Source: Rhipicephalus microplus
Lineage: Eukaryota > Arthropoda > Arachnida > Ixodida > Ixodidae
Assembly: GCF_043290135.1 (NCBI RefSeq)
Contig: NC_134702.1
Span: 188,388,491 to 188,452,490 of the forward strand
Direction of reading: 5' to 3'
DNA: 64,000 bases
Shown piece after piece: positions 46,401-60,893 of this stretch. A model generated the notes under the pieces. The model was given only the letters and a program-made list of their open reading frames with translations. It made no database searches and was not told the origin of the DNA. Position numbers and translations under genes: made by a program. Each line of letters begins with the position of its first letter. Position 1 is the first letter of the stretch.

Positions 46401-48162
46401 CACATGATAATCACGACATGCGTGTCTTGTAACAATATGACGACATGCCCCACTCATGATGCGCTCGCGGCCATTTCGCTAGCTTCACATGTACCAGACT
46501 CGCCATTACGTCACGCGAACGGACGACATAGGCAATGACACGTCCACACATGATAATCACGACATGCGTGTCTTGTAACAATATGACAACATGCTCCACT
46601 CATGATGCGTTCGCGGCCGTTCTGCTAGCTTCACATGGACCAGACTCGGCATTACGTGACGCGAACGGACGACATAGGCAAAGACACGTCCAAACATGAT
46701 AATCACGACATGCATGTCATGCAAAAATATGACAACATGTCCCACTCATGATGCACTCGCGGCCATTTCGCTAGCTTCACATGTACCAGACTCGGCATTA
46801 CGTCACGCGAACGGACGACATAGGCAATGACACGTTCACACATGATAATCACGACACGCGTGTCTTGTAACAATATGACAACATGCTCCACTCATGATGC
46901 GTTCGCGGCCGTTCCACTAGCTTCACATGTACCAGACTCAGCATTACGTGACGCGAACGGACGACATAGGCAATGACACGTCCACACATGATAATCACGA
47001 CATGCGTGTCTTGTAACAATATGACGACATGCCCCACTCATGATGCGCTCGCGGCCATTTCGCTAGCTTCACATGTACCAGACTCGGCATTACGTCACGC
47101 GAACGGACGACATAGGCAATGACACGTCCACACATGATAATCACGACATGCGTGTCTTGTAACAATATGACAACATGCTCCACTCATGATGCGCTCGCGG
47201 CCATTTCGCTAGCTTCACATGTACCAGACTCGGCATTACGTCACGCGAACGGACGACATAGGCAATGACACGTCCACACATGATAATCACGACATGCGTG
47301 TCTTGTAACAATATGACGACATGCCCCACTCATGATGCGTTCGCGGCCGTTCCACTAGCTTCACATGTACCAGACTCGGCATTACGTCACGCGAACGGAC
47401 GACATAGGCAATGACACGTCCACACATGATAATCACGACATGCGTGTCTTGTAACAATATGACAACATGCTCCACTCATGATGCGTTCGCGGCCGTTCCA
47501 CTAGCTTTACATGTACCAGACTCAGCATTACGTGACGCGAACGGACGACATAGGCAATGACACGTCCACACATGATAATCACGACATGCGTGTCTTGTAA
47601 CAATATGACAACATGCTCCACTCATGATGTGCTCGCGGCCATTTCGCTAGCTTCACATGTACCAGACTCGGCATTACGTCACGCGAACGGACGACATAGG
47701 CAATGACACGTCCACACATGATAATCACGACATGCGTGTCTTGTAACAATATGACAACATGCTCCACTCATGATGCGCTCGCGGCCATTTCGCTAGCTTC
47801 ACATGTACCAGACTCGGCATTACGTCACGCGAACGGACGACATAGGCAATGACACGTCCACACATGATAATCACGACATGCGTGTCTTGTAACAATATGA
47901 CGACATGCCCCACTCATGATGCGCTCGCGGCCATTTCGCTAGCTTCACATGTACCAGACTCAGCATTACGTCACGCGAACGGACGACATAGGCAATGACA
48001 CGTCCACACATGATAATCACGACATGCGTGTCTTGTAACAATATGACGACATGCCCCACTCATGATGCGCTCGCGGCCATTTCGCTAGCTTCACATGTAC
48101 CAGACTCAGCATTACGTCACGCGAACGGACGACATAGGCAATGACACGTCCACACATGATAA

Positions 48163-51100
48163 TCACGACATGCGTGTCTTGTAACAATATGACGACATGC
48201 CCCACTCATGATGCGTTCGCGGCCGTTCCACTAGCTTCACATGTACCAGACTCGGCATTACGTCACGCGAACGGACGACATAGGCAATGACACGTCCACA
48301 CATGATAATCACGACATGCGTGTCTTGTAACAATATGACGACATGCCCCACTCATGATGCGCTCGCGGCCATTTCGCTAGCTTCACATGTACCAGACTCA
48401 GCATTACGTCACGCGAACGGACGACATAGGCAATGACACGTCCACACATGATAATCACGACATGCGTGTCTTGTAACAATATGACGACATGCCCCACTCA
48501 TGATGCGCTCGCGGCCATTTCGCTAGCTTCACATGTACCAGACTCAGCATTACGTCACGCGAACGGACGACATAGGCAATGACACGTCCACACATGATAA
48601 TCACGACATGCGTGTCTTGTAACAATATGACGACATGCCCCACTCATGATGCGCTCGCGGCCATTTCGCTAGCTTCACATGTACCAGACTCAGCATTACG
48701 TCACGCGAACGGACGACATAGGCAATGACACGTCCACACATGATAATCACGACATGCGTGTCTTGTAACAATATGACGACATGCCCCACTCATGATGCGC
48801 TCGCGGCCATTTCGCTAGCTCCACATGTACCAGACTCGGCATTACGTCACGCGAACGGACGACATAGGCAATGACACGTCCACACATGATAATCACGACA
48901 TGCGTGTCTTGTAACAATATGACGACATGCCCCACTCATGATGCGCTCGCGGCCATTTCGCTAGCTCCACATGTACCAGACTCAGCATTACGTCACGCGA
49001 ACGGACGACATAGGCAATGACACGTCCACACATGATAATCACGACATGCGTGTCTTGTAACAATATGACGACATGCCCCACTCATGATGCGCTCGCGGCC
49101 ATTTCGCTAGCTTCACATGTACCAGACTCAGCATTACGTCACGCGAACGGACGACATAGGCAATGACACGTCCACACATGATAATCACGACATGCGTGTC
49201 TTGTAACAATATGACGACATGCCCCACTCATGATGCGCTCGCGGCCATTTCGCTAGCTTCACATGTACCAGACTCAGCATTACGTCACGCGAACGGACGA
49301 CATAGGCAATGACACGTCCACACATGATAATCACGACATGCGTGTCTTGTAACAATATGACGACATGCCCCACTCATGTTGCGTTCGCGGCCGTTCCACT
49401 AGCTTCACATGTACCAGACTCGGCATTACGTCACGCGAACGGACGACATAGGCAATGACACGTCCACACATGATAATCACGACATGCGTGTCTTGTAACA
49501 ATATGACGACATGCCCCACTCATGATGCGCTCGCGGCCATTTCGCTAGCTTCACATGTACCAGACTCAGCATTACGTCACGCGAACGGACGACATAGGCA
49601 ATGACACGTCCACACATGATAATCACGACATGCGTGTCTTGTAACAATATGACGACATGCCCCACTCATGATGCGCTCGCGGCCATTTCGCTAGCTTCAC
49701 ATGTACCAGACTCAGCATTACGTCACGCGAACGGACGACATAGGCAATGACAATTCCACACATGATAATCACGACATGCGTGTCTTGTAACAATATGACG
49801 ACATGCCCCACTCATGATGCGCTCGCGGCCATTTCGCTAGCTTCACATGTACCAGACTCAGCATTACGTCACGCGAACGGACGACATAGGCAATGACACG
49901 TCCACACATGATAATCACGACATGCGTGTCTTGTAACAATATGACGACATGCCCCACTCATGATGCGTTCGCGGCCGTTCCACTAGCTTCACATGTACCA
50001 GACTCAGCATTACGTGACGCGAACGGACGACATAGGCAATGACACGTCCACACATGATAATCACGACATGCGTGTCTTGTAACAATATGACAACATGCTC
50101 CACTCATGATGTGCTCGCGGCCATTTCGCTAGCTTCACATGTACCAGACTCGGCATTACGTCACGCGAACGGACGACATAGGCAATGACACGTCCACACA
50201 TGATAATCACGACATGCGTGTCTTGTAACAATATGACGACATGCCCCACTCATGATGCGCTCGCGGCCATTTCGCTAGCTTCACATGTACCAGACTCAGC
50301 ATTACGTCACGCGAACGGACGACATAGGCAATGACACGTCCACACATGATAATCACGACATGCGTGTCTTGTAACAATATGACGACATGCCCCACTCATG
50401 ATGCACTCGCGGCCATTTCGCTAGCTTCACATGTACCAGACTCGGCATTACGTCACGCGAACGGACGACATAGGCAATGACACGTTCACACATGATAATC
50501 ACGACACGCGTGTCTTGTAACAATATGACAACATGCTCCACTCATGATGCGTTCGCGGCCGTTCCACTAGCTTCACATGTACCAGACTCAGCATTACGTG
50601 ACGCGAACGGACGACATAGGCAATGACACGTCCACACATGATAATCACGACATGCGTGTCTTGTAACAATATGACAACATGCTCCACTCATGATGTGCTC
50701 GCGGCCATTTCGCTAGCTTCACATGTACCAGACTCGGCATTACGTCACGCGAACGGACGACATAGGCAATGACACGTCCACACATGATAATCACGACATG
50801 CGTGTCTTGTAACAATATGACGACATGCCCCACTCATGATGCGCTCGCGGCCATTTCGCTAGCTTCACATGTACCAGACTCAGCATTACGTCACGCGAAC
50901 GGACGACATAGGCAATGACACGTCCACACATGATAATCACGACATGCGTGTCTTGTAACAATATGACGACATGCCCCACTCATGATGCGCTCGCGGCCAT
51001 TTCGCTAGCTTCACATGTACCAGACTCAGCATTACGTCACGCGAACGGACGACATAGGCAATGACACGTCCACACATGATAATCACGACATGCGTGTCTT

Positions 51101-53023
51101 GTAACAATATGACGACATGCCCCACTCATGATGCGCTCGCGGCCATTTCGCTAGCTTCACATGTACCAGACTCAGCATTACGTCACGCGAACGGACGACA
51201 TAGGCAATGACACGTCCACACATGATAATCACGACATGCGTGTCTTGTAACAATATGACGACATGCCCCACTCATGATGCGTTCGCGGCCGTTCCACTAG
51301 CTTCACATGTACCAGACTCGGCATTACGTCACGCGAACGGACGACATAGGCAATGACACGTCCACACATGATAATCACGACATGCGTGTCTTGTAACAAT
51401 ATGACGACATGCCCCACTCATGATGCGCTCGCGGCCATTTCGCTAGCTTCACATGTACCAGACTCAGCATTACGTCACGCGAACGGACGACATAGGCAAT
51501 GACACGTCCACACATGATAATCACGACATGCGTGTCTTGTAACAATATGACGACATGCCCCACTCATGATGCGCTCGCGGCCATTTCGCTAGCTTCACAT
51601 GTACCAGACTCAGCATTACGTCACGCGAACGGACGACATAGGCAATGACACGTCCACACATGATAATCACGACATGCGTGTCTTGTAACAATATGACGAC
51701 ATGCCCCACTCATGATGCGCTCGCGGCCATTTCGCTAGCTTCACATGTACCAGACTCAGCATTACGTCACGCGAACGGACGACATAGGCAATGACACGTC
51801 CACACATGATAATCACGACATGCGTGTCTTGTAACAATATGACGACATGCCCCACTCATGATGCGCTCGCGGCCATTTCGCTAGCTCCACATGTACCAGA
51901 CTCGGCATTACGTCACGCGAATGGACGACATAGGCAATGACACGTCCACACATGATAATCACGACATGCGTGTCTTGTAACAATATGACGACATGCCCCA
52001 CTCATGATGCGCTCGCGGCCATTTCGCTAGCTCCACATGTACCAGACTCAGCATTACGTCACGCGAACGGACGACATAGGCAATGGCACGTCCACACATG
52101 ATAATCACGACATGCGTGTCTTGTAACAATATGACGACATGCCCCACTCATGATGCGCTCGCGGCCATTTCGCTAGCTTCACATGTACCAGACTCAGCAT
52201 TACGTCACGCGAACGGACGACATAGGCAATGACACGTCCACACATGATAATCACGACATGCGTGTCTTGTAACAATATGACGACATGCCCCACTCATGAT
52301 GCGCTCGCGGCCATTTCGCTAGCTTCACATGTACCAGACTCAGCATTACGTCATGCGAACGGACGACATAGGCAATGACACGTCCACACATGATAATCAC
52401 GACATGCGTGTCTTGTAACAATATGACGACATGCCCCACTCATGATGCGTTCGCGGCCGTTCCACTAGCTTCACATGTACCAGACTCGGCATTACGTCAC
52501 GCGAACGGACGACATAGGCAATGACACGTCCACACATGATAATCACGACATGCGTGTCTTGTAACAATATGACGACATGCCCCACTCATGATGCGCTCGC
52601 GGCCATTTCGCTTGCTTCACATGTACCAGACTCAGCATTACGTCACGCGAACGGACGACATAGGCAATGACACGTCCACACATGATAATCACGACATGCG
52701 TGTCTTGTAACAATATGACGACATGCCCCACTCATGATGCGCTCGCGGCCATTTCGCTAGCTTCACATGTACCAGACTCAGCATTACGTCACGCGAACGG
52801 ACGACATAGGCAATGACACGTCCACACATGATAATCACGACATGCGTGTCTTGTAACAATATGACGACATGCCCCACTCATGATGCGCTCGCGGCCATTT
52901 CGCTAGCTCCACATGTACCAGACTCGGCATTACGTCACGCGAACGGACGACATAGGCAATGACACGTCCACACATGATAATCACGACATGCGTGTCTTGT
53001 AACAATATGACGACATGCTCCAC
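48163..53023 (+). repeat. 8-monomer and 21-monomer higher-order repeats
   Basis: The diagnostic variant run (a B-like monomer, three identical type-A monomers, two with a TCCAC change, two type A) starts at 48163 and recurs at 49331 (8 x 146 = 1,168 bp). The pair recurs at 51229 and 52397, offset 21 x 146 = 3,066 bp. Shared private variants show block duplication of several monomers. Confidence 0.75.
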
Positions 53024-55024
53024 TCATGATGCGTTCGTGGCCGTTCCACTAGCTTCACATGTACCAGACTCAGCATTACGTGACGCGAACGGACGACATA
53101 GGCAATGACACGTCCACACATGATAATCACGACATGCGTGTCTTGTAACAATATGACGACATGCCCCACTCATGATGCGCTCGCGGCCATTTCGCTAGCT
53201 TCACATGTACCAGACTCAGCATTACGTCACGCGAACGGACGACATAGGCAATGACAATTCCACACATGATAATCACGACATGCGTGTCTTGTAACAATAT
53301 GACGACATGCCCCACTCATGATGCGCTCGCGGCCATTTCGCTAGCTTCACATGTACCAGACTCGGCATTACGTCACGCGAACGGACGACATAGGCAATGA
53401 CACGTCCACACATGATAATCACGACATGCGTGTCTTGTAACAATATGACAACATGCTCCACTCATGATGCGTTCGCGGCCGTTCCACTAGCTTCACATGT
53501 ACCAGACTCAGCATTATGTGACGCGAACGGACGACATAGGCAATGACACGTCCACACATGATAATCACGACATGCGTGTCTTGTAACAATATGACGACAT
53601 GCCCCACTCATATTGCGCTCGCGGCCATTTCGCTAGCTTCACATGTACCAGACTCGGCATTACGTCACGCGAACGGACGACATAGGCAATGACACGTCCA
53701 CACATGATAATCACGACATGCGTGTCTTGTAACAATATGACAACATGCTCCACTCATGATGCGTTCGCGGCCGTTCCACTACCTTCACATGTACCAGACT
53801 CAGCATTACGTGACGCGAACGGACGACATAGGCAATGACACGTCCACACATGATAATCACGACATGCGTGTCTTGTAACAATATGACGACATGCCCCACT
53901 CATGATGCGCTCGCGGCCATTTCGCTAGCTTCACATGTACCAGACTCGGCATTACGTCACGCGAACGGACGACATAGGCAATGACACGTCCACACATGAT
54001 AATCACGACATGCGTGTCTTGTAACAATATGACAACATGCTCCACTCATGATGCGTTCGCGGCCGTTCCACTAGCTTCACATTTACCAGACTCAGCATTA
54101 CGTGACGCGAACGGACGACATAGGCAATGACACGTCCACACATGATAATCACGACATGCGTGTCTTGTAACAATATGACGACATGCCCCACTCATGATGC
54201 GCTCGCGGCCATTTCGCTAGCTTCACATGTACCAGACTCGCCATTACGTCACGCGAACGGACGACATAGGCAATGACACGTCCACACATGATAATCACGA
54301 CATGCGTGTCTTGTAACAATATGACAACATGCTCCACTCATGATGCGTTCGCGGCCGTTCTGCTAGCTTCACATGGACCAGACTCGGCATTACGTGACGC
54401 GAACGGACGACATAGGCAAAGACACGTCCAAACATGATAATCACGACATGCATGTCATGCAAAAATATGACAACATGTCCCACTCATGATGCGCTCGCGG
54501 CCATTTCGCTAGCTTCACATGTACCAGACTCGGCATTACGTCACGCGAACGGACGACATAGGCAATGACACGTTCACACATGATAATCACGACACGCGTG
54601 TCTTGTAACAATATGACAACATGCTCCACTCATGATGCGTTCGCGGCCGTTCCACTAGCTTCACATGTACCAGACTCAGCATTACGTGACGCGAACGGAC
54701 GACATAGGCAATGACACGTCCACACATGATAATCACGACATGCGTGTCTTGTAACAATATGACGACATGCCCCACTCATGATGCGCTCGCGGCCATTTCG
54801 CTAGCTTCACATGTACCAGACTCGGCATTACGTCACGCGAACGGACGACATAGGCAATGACACGTCCACACATGATAATCACGACATGCGTGTCTTGTAA
54901 CAATATGACAACATGCTCCACTCATGATGCGCTCGCGGCCATTTCGCTAGCTTCACATGTACCAGACTCGGCATTACGTCACGCGAACGGACGACATAGG
55001 CAATGACACGTCCACACATGATAA

Positions 55025-58000
55025 TCACGACATGCGTGTCTTGTAACAATATGACGACATGCCCCACTCATGATGCGTTCGCGGCCGTTCCACTAGCTTC
55101 ACATGTACCAGACTCGGCATTACGTCACGCGACCGGACGACATAGGCAATGACACGTCCACACATGATAATCACGACATGCGTGTCTTGTAACAATATGA
55201 CAACATGCTCCACTCATGATGCGTTCGCGGCCGTTCCACTAGCTTTACATGTACCAGACTCAGCATTACGTGACGCGAACGGACGACATAGGCAATGACA
55301 CGTCCACACATGATAATCACGACATGCGTGTCTTGTAACAATATGACAACATGCTCCACTCATGATGTGCTCGCGGCCATTTCGCTAGCTTCACATGTAC
55401 CAGACTCAGCATTACGTCACGCGAACGGACGACATAGGCAATGACACGTCCACACATGATAATCACGACATGCGTGTCTTGTAACAATATGACGACATGC
55501 CCCACTCATGATGCGCTCGCGGCCATTTCGCTAGCTTCACATGTACCAGACTCGGCATTACGTCACGCGAACGGACGACATAGGCAATGACACGTCCACA
55601 CATGATAATCACGACATGCGTGTCTTGTAACAATATGACAACATGCTCCACTCATGATGCGTTCGTGGCCGTTCCACTAGCTTCACATGTACCAGACTCA
55701 GCATTACGTGACGCGAACGGACGACATAGGCAATGACACGTCCACACATGATAATCACGACATGCGTGTCTTGTAACAATATGACGACATGCCCCACTCA
55801 TGATGCGCTCGTGGCCATTTCGCTAGCTTCACATGTACCAGACTCAGCATTACGTCACGCGAACGGACGACATAGGCAATGACACGTCCACACATGATAA
55901 TCACGACATGCGTGTCTTGTAACAATATGACGACATGCCCCACTCATGATGCGCTCGCGGCCATTTCGCTAGCTTCACATGTACCAGACTCGGCATTACG
56001 TCACGCGAACGGACGACATAGGCAATGACACGTCCACACATGATAATCACGACATGCGTGTCTTGTAACAATACGACAACATGCTCCACTCATGATGCGC
56101 TCACGGCCATTTCGCTAGCTTCACATGTACCAGACTCGGCATTACGTCACGCGAACGGACGACATAGGCAATGACACGTCCACACATGATAATCACGACA
56201 TGCGTGTCTTGTAACAATATGACGACATGCCCCACTCATGATGCGCTCGCGGCCATTTCGCTAGCTTCACATGTACCAGACTCGGCATTACGTCACGCGA
56301 ACGGACGACATAGGCAATGACACGTCCACACATGATAATCACGACATGCGTGTCTTGTAACAATACGACAACATGCTCCACTCATGATGCGCTCGCGGCC
56401 ATTTCGCTAGCTTCACATGTACCAGACTCGGCATTACGTCACGCGAACGGACGACATAGGCAATGACACGTCCACACATGATAATCACGACATGCGTGTC
56501 TTGTAACAATATGACAACATGCCCCACTCATGATGCGCTCGCGGCCATTTCGCTAGCTTCACATGTACCAGACTCAGCATTACGTCACGCGAACGGACGA
56601 CATAGGCAATGACACGTCCACACATGATAATCACGACATGCGTGTCTTGTAACAATATGACGACATGCCCCACTCATGATGCGCTCGCGGCCATTTCGCT
56701 AGCTTCACATGTACCAGACTCGGCATTACGTCACGCGAACGGACGACATAGGCAATGACACGTCCACACATGATAATCACGACATGCGTGTCTTGTAACA
56801 ATATGACAACATGCTCCACTCATGATGCGTTCGCGGCCGTTCTGCTAGCTTCACATGGACCAGACTCGGCATTACGTGACGCGAACGGACGACATAGGCA
56901 ATGACACGTCCACACATGATAATCACGACATGCGTGTCTTGTAACAATATGACGACATGCCCCAATCATGATGCGCTCGCGGCCATTTCGCTAGCTTCAC
57001 ATGTACCAGACTCGGCATTACGTCACGCGAACGGACGACATAGGCAATGACACGTCCACACATGATAATCACGACATGCGTGTCTTGTAACAATATGACA
57101 ACATGCTCCACTCATGATGCGCTCGCGGCCATTTCGCTAGCTTCACATGTACCAGACTCGGCATTACGTCACGCGAACGGACGACATAGGCAATGACACG
57201 TCCACACATGATAATCACGACATGCGTGTCTTGTAACAATATGACGACATGCCCCACTCATGATGCGTTCGCGGCCGTTCCACTAGCTTCACATGTACCA
57301 GACTCGGCATTACGTCACGCGAACGGACGACTTAGGCAATGACACGTCCACACATGATAATCACGACATGCGTGTCTTGTAACAATATGACAACATGCTC
57401 CACTCATGATGCGTTCGCGGCCGTTCCACTAGCTTTACATGTACCAGACTCAGCATTACGTGACGCGAACGGACGACATAGGCAATGACACGTCCACACA
57501 TGATAATCACGACATGCGTGTCTTGTAACAATATGACAACATGCTCCACTCATGATGTGCTCGCGGCCATTTCGCTAGCTTCACATGTACCAGACTCAGC
57601 ATTACGTCACGCGAACGGACGACATAGGCAATGACACGTCCACACATGATAATCACGACATGCGTGTCTTGTAACAATATGACGACATGCCCCACTCATG
57701 ATGCGCTCGCGGCCATTTCGCTAGCTTCACATGTACCAGACTCGGCATTACGTCACGCGAACGGACGACATAGGCAATGACACGTCCACACATGATAATC
57801 ACGACATGCGTGTCTTGTAACAATATGACAACATGCTCCACTCATGATGCGTTCGTGGCCGTTCCACTAGCTTCACATGTACCAGACTCAGCATTACGTG
57901 ACGCGAACGGACGACATAGGCAATGACACGTCCACACATGATAATCACGACATGCGTGTCTTGTAACAATATGACGACATGCCCCACTCATGATGCGTTC

Positions 58001-60600
58001 GCGGCCGTTCCACTAGCTTCACATGTACCAGACTCGGCATTACGTCACGCGAACGGACGACATAGGCAATGACACGTCCACACATGATAATCACGACATG
58101 CGTGTCTTGTAACAATATGACAACATGCTCCACTCATGATGCGTTCGCGGCCGTTCCACTAGCTTTACATGTACCAGACTCAGCATTACGTGACGCGAAC
58201 GGACGACATAGGCAATGACACGTCCACACATGATAATCACGACATGCGTGTCTTGTAACAATATGACAACATGCTCCACTCATGATGTGCTCGCGGCCAT
58301 TTCGCTAGCTTCACATGTACCAGACTCAGCATTACGTCACGCGAACGGACGACATAGGCAATGACACGTCCACACATGATAATCACGACATGCGTGTCTT
58401 GTAACAATATGACGACATGCCCCACTCATGATGCGCTCGCGGCCATTTCGCTAGCTTCACATGTACCAGACTCGGCATTACGTCACGCGAACGGACGACA
58501 TAGGCAATGACACGTCCACACATGATAATCACGACATGCGTGTCTTGTAACAATATGACAACATGCTCCACTCATGATGCGTTCGTGGCCGTTCCACTAG
58601 CTTCACATGTACCAGACTCAGCATTACGTGACGCGAACGGACGACATAGGCAATGACACGTCCACACATGATAATCACGACATGCGTGTCTTGTAACAAT
58701 ATGACGACATGCCCCATTCATGATGCGCTCGCGGCCATTTCGCTAGCTTCACATGTACCAGACTCAGCATTACGTCACGCGAACGGACGACATAGGCAAT
58801 GACACGTCCACACATGATAATCACGACATGCGTGTCTTGTAACAATATGACGACATGCCCCACTCATGATGCGCTCGCGGCCATTTCGCTAGCTTCACAT
58901 GTACCAGACTCGGCATTACGTCACGCGAACGGACGACATAGGCAATGACACGTCCACACATGATAATCACGACATGCGTGTCTTGTAACAATACGACAAC
59001 ATGCTCCACTCATTATGCGCTCACGGCCATTTCGCTAGCTTCACATGTACCAGACTCGGCATTACGTCACGCGAACGGACGACATAGGCAATGACACGTC
59101 CACACATGATAATCACGACATGCGTGTCTTGTAACAATATGACGACATGCCCCACTCATGATGCGCTCGCGGCCATTTCGCTAGCTTCACATGTACCAGA
59201 CTCGGCATTACGTCACGCGAACGGACGACATAGGCAATGACACGTCCACACATGATAATCACGACATGCGTGTCTTGTAACAATACGACAACATGCTCCA
59301 CTCATGATGCGCTCGCGGCCATTTCGCTAGCTTCACATGTACCAGACTCGGCATTACGTCACGCGAACGGACGACATAGGCAATGACACGTCCACACATG
59401 ATAATCACGACATGCGTGTCTTGTAACAATATGACGACATGCCCCACTCATGATGCGCTCGCGGCCATTTCGCTAGCTTCACATGTACCAGACTCAGCAT
59501 TACGTCACGCGAACGGACGACATAGGCAATGACACGTCCACACATGATAATCACGACATGCGTGTCTTGTAACAATATGACGACATGCCCCACTCATGAT
59601 GCGCTCGCGGCCATTTCGCTAGCTTCACATGTACCAGACTCGGCATTACGTCACGCGAACGGACGACATAGGCAATGACACGTCCACACATGATAATCAC
59701 GACATGCGTGTCTTGTAACAATATGACAACATGCTCCACTCATGATGCGTTCGCGGCCGTTCTGCTAGCTTCACATGGACCAGACTCGGCATTACGTGAC
59801 GCGAACGGACGACATAGGCAATGACACGTCCACACATGATAATCACGACATGCGTGTCTTGTAACAATATGACGACATGCCCCAATCATGATGCGCTCGC
59901 GGCCATTTCGCTAGCTTCACATGTACCAGACTCGGCATTACGTCACGCGAACGGACGACATAGGCAATGACACGTCCACACATGATAATCACGACATGCG
60001 TGTCTTGTAACAATATGACAACATGCTCCACTCATGATGCGCTCGCGGCCATTTCGCTAGCTTCACATGTACCAGACTCGGCATTACGTCACGCGAACGG
60101 ACGACATAGGCAATGACACGTCCACACATGATAATCACGACATGCGTGTCTTGTAACAATATGACGACATGCCCCACTCATGATGCGTTCGCGGCCGTTC
60201 CACTAGCTTCACATGTACCAGACTCGGCATTACGTCACGCGAACGGACGACTTAGGCAATGACACGTCCACACATGATAATCACGACATGCGTGTCTTGT
60301 AACAATATGACAACATGCTCCACTCATGATGCGTTCGCGGCCGTTCCACTAGCTTTACATGTACCAGACTCAGCATTACGTGACGCGAACGGACGACATA
60401 GGCAATGACACGTCCACACATGATAATCACGACATGCGTGTCTTGTAACAATATGACAACATGCTCCACTCATGATGTGCTCGCGGCCATTTCGCTAGCT
60501 TCACATGTACCAGACTCAGCATTACGTCACGCGAACGGACGACATAGGCAATGACACGTCCACACATGATAATCACGACATGCGTGTCTTGTAACAATAT
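55025..60600 (+). repeat. 20-monomer (2,920-bp) higher-order repeat, two copies
   Basis: Monomers 55025-57944 match 57945-60600 in order, offset exactly 2,920 bp. Private changes are shared: ACTTAGGCAA near 57331 and 60251, CCCCAATCATG near 56962 and 59882, and AATACGACAAC near 56071 and 58991. A few differences (for example CGACATG versus CAACATG near 56510/59430) separate the copies. The second copy is truncated by Ty3-3. Confidence 0.85.
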
Positions 60601-60754
60601 TGTCACAAAGACACAGGCACACAGGTACAAAATAGGGCGTTTACTTTCGCAACCCGAGGGCCAGAAACGCGAACACCAGAGCACGCGCACACAGAACTAC
60701 TTCGTTGTCCTCTTCAGAGGCTGGCTACTATAGTTGCCAGCCTACCTTGCGTCA
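60601..60754 (-). repeat. Ty3-3 3' LTR
   Basis: On the minus strand it runs from TGACGCAAGG to TTTGTGACA, 154 bp with TG...CA ends. A polypurine tract abuts its start. Only one copy is in the window, so the edges rest on these landmarks and on the satellite junction. Confidence 0.82.
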
Positions 60755-60771
60755 ATTCCCCCCTTTCAAGA
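60755..60771 (-). promoter_or_regulatory. Ty3-3 polypurine tract
   Basis: On the minus strand CTTGAAAGGGGGGAAT immediately precedes the LTR start TGACGC. Position and purine content fit the plus-strand priming site. Confidence 0.75.
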
Positions 60772-60893
60772 GAGACCGTCCCGGTCGATTGACTGAGATG
60801 CTAGAGGTGGCCATGAAAGAAAAAAAAATGATCACGTCAATGAAAAAAAAAAAGCCCACGCTGTTGTGGATAATAAGACAAAGTTCGAAGTGT

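Larger units (their letters stand above)
40466..60600 (+). repeat. 146-bp tandem satellite array (about 138 monomers)
   Basis: The monomer starts TCATGATGCGCTCGCGGCC and ends ATGCCCCAC. From 40717 to 60427 the landmarks recur at exact multiples of 146 bp, 135 periods without a net indel; only one earlier monomer (about 40574) is 3 bp short. Two haplotypes dominate. Type A has CTCGCGGCCATTTCGC and TTACGTCACG, preceded by CGACATGCCCC. Type B has TTCGCGGCCGTTCCAC and TTACGTGACG, preceded by CAACATGCTCC. They alternate in the left third, and type A predominates at about 47.9-53 kb. Every monomer contains TCATGA and most contain GCTAGC and ACATGT palindromes. The 62-codon minus-strand frames in nearly every monomer change phase each unit (146 is not a multiple of 3) and are not genes. 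The right end is cut by an LTR at 60601. Confidence 0.98.

Noticed and set aside
40717..60600. More than 130 overlapping 62-codon minus-strand frames (MGHVVILLQDTHVV...)
   Set aside because: They arise from one stop-poor frame of a 146-bp tandem repeat. The frame shifts by two bases each unit, neighbouring frames overlap by 43 bp, and variants follow the DNA haplotypes rather than codon positions.
40466..60600. CENP-B box in the satellite
   Set aside because: A TTCG occurs in CATTTCGCTAGC, but the downstream A...CGGG part of the box is missing in all monomers inspected.
40466..60600. CRISPR-like array
   Set aside because: The unit has no repeat/spacer alternation; the whole 146 bp is repeated, and the context is eukaryotic.
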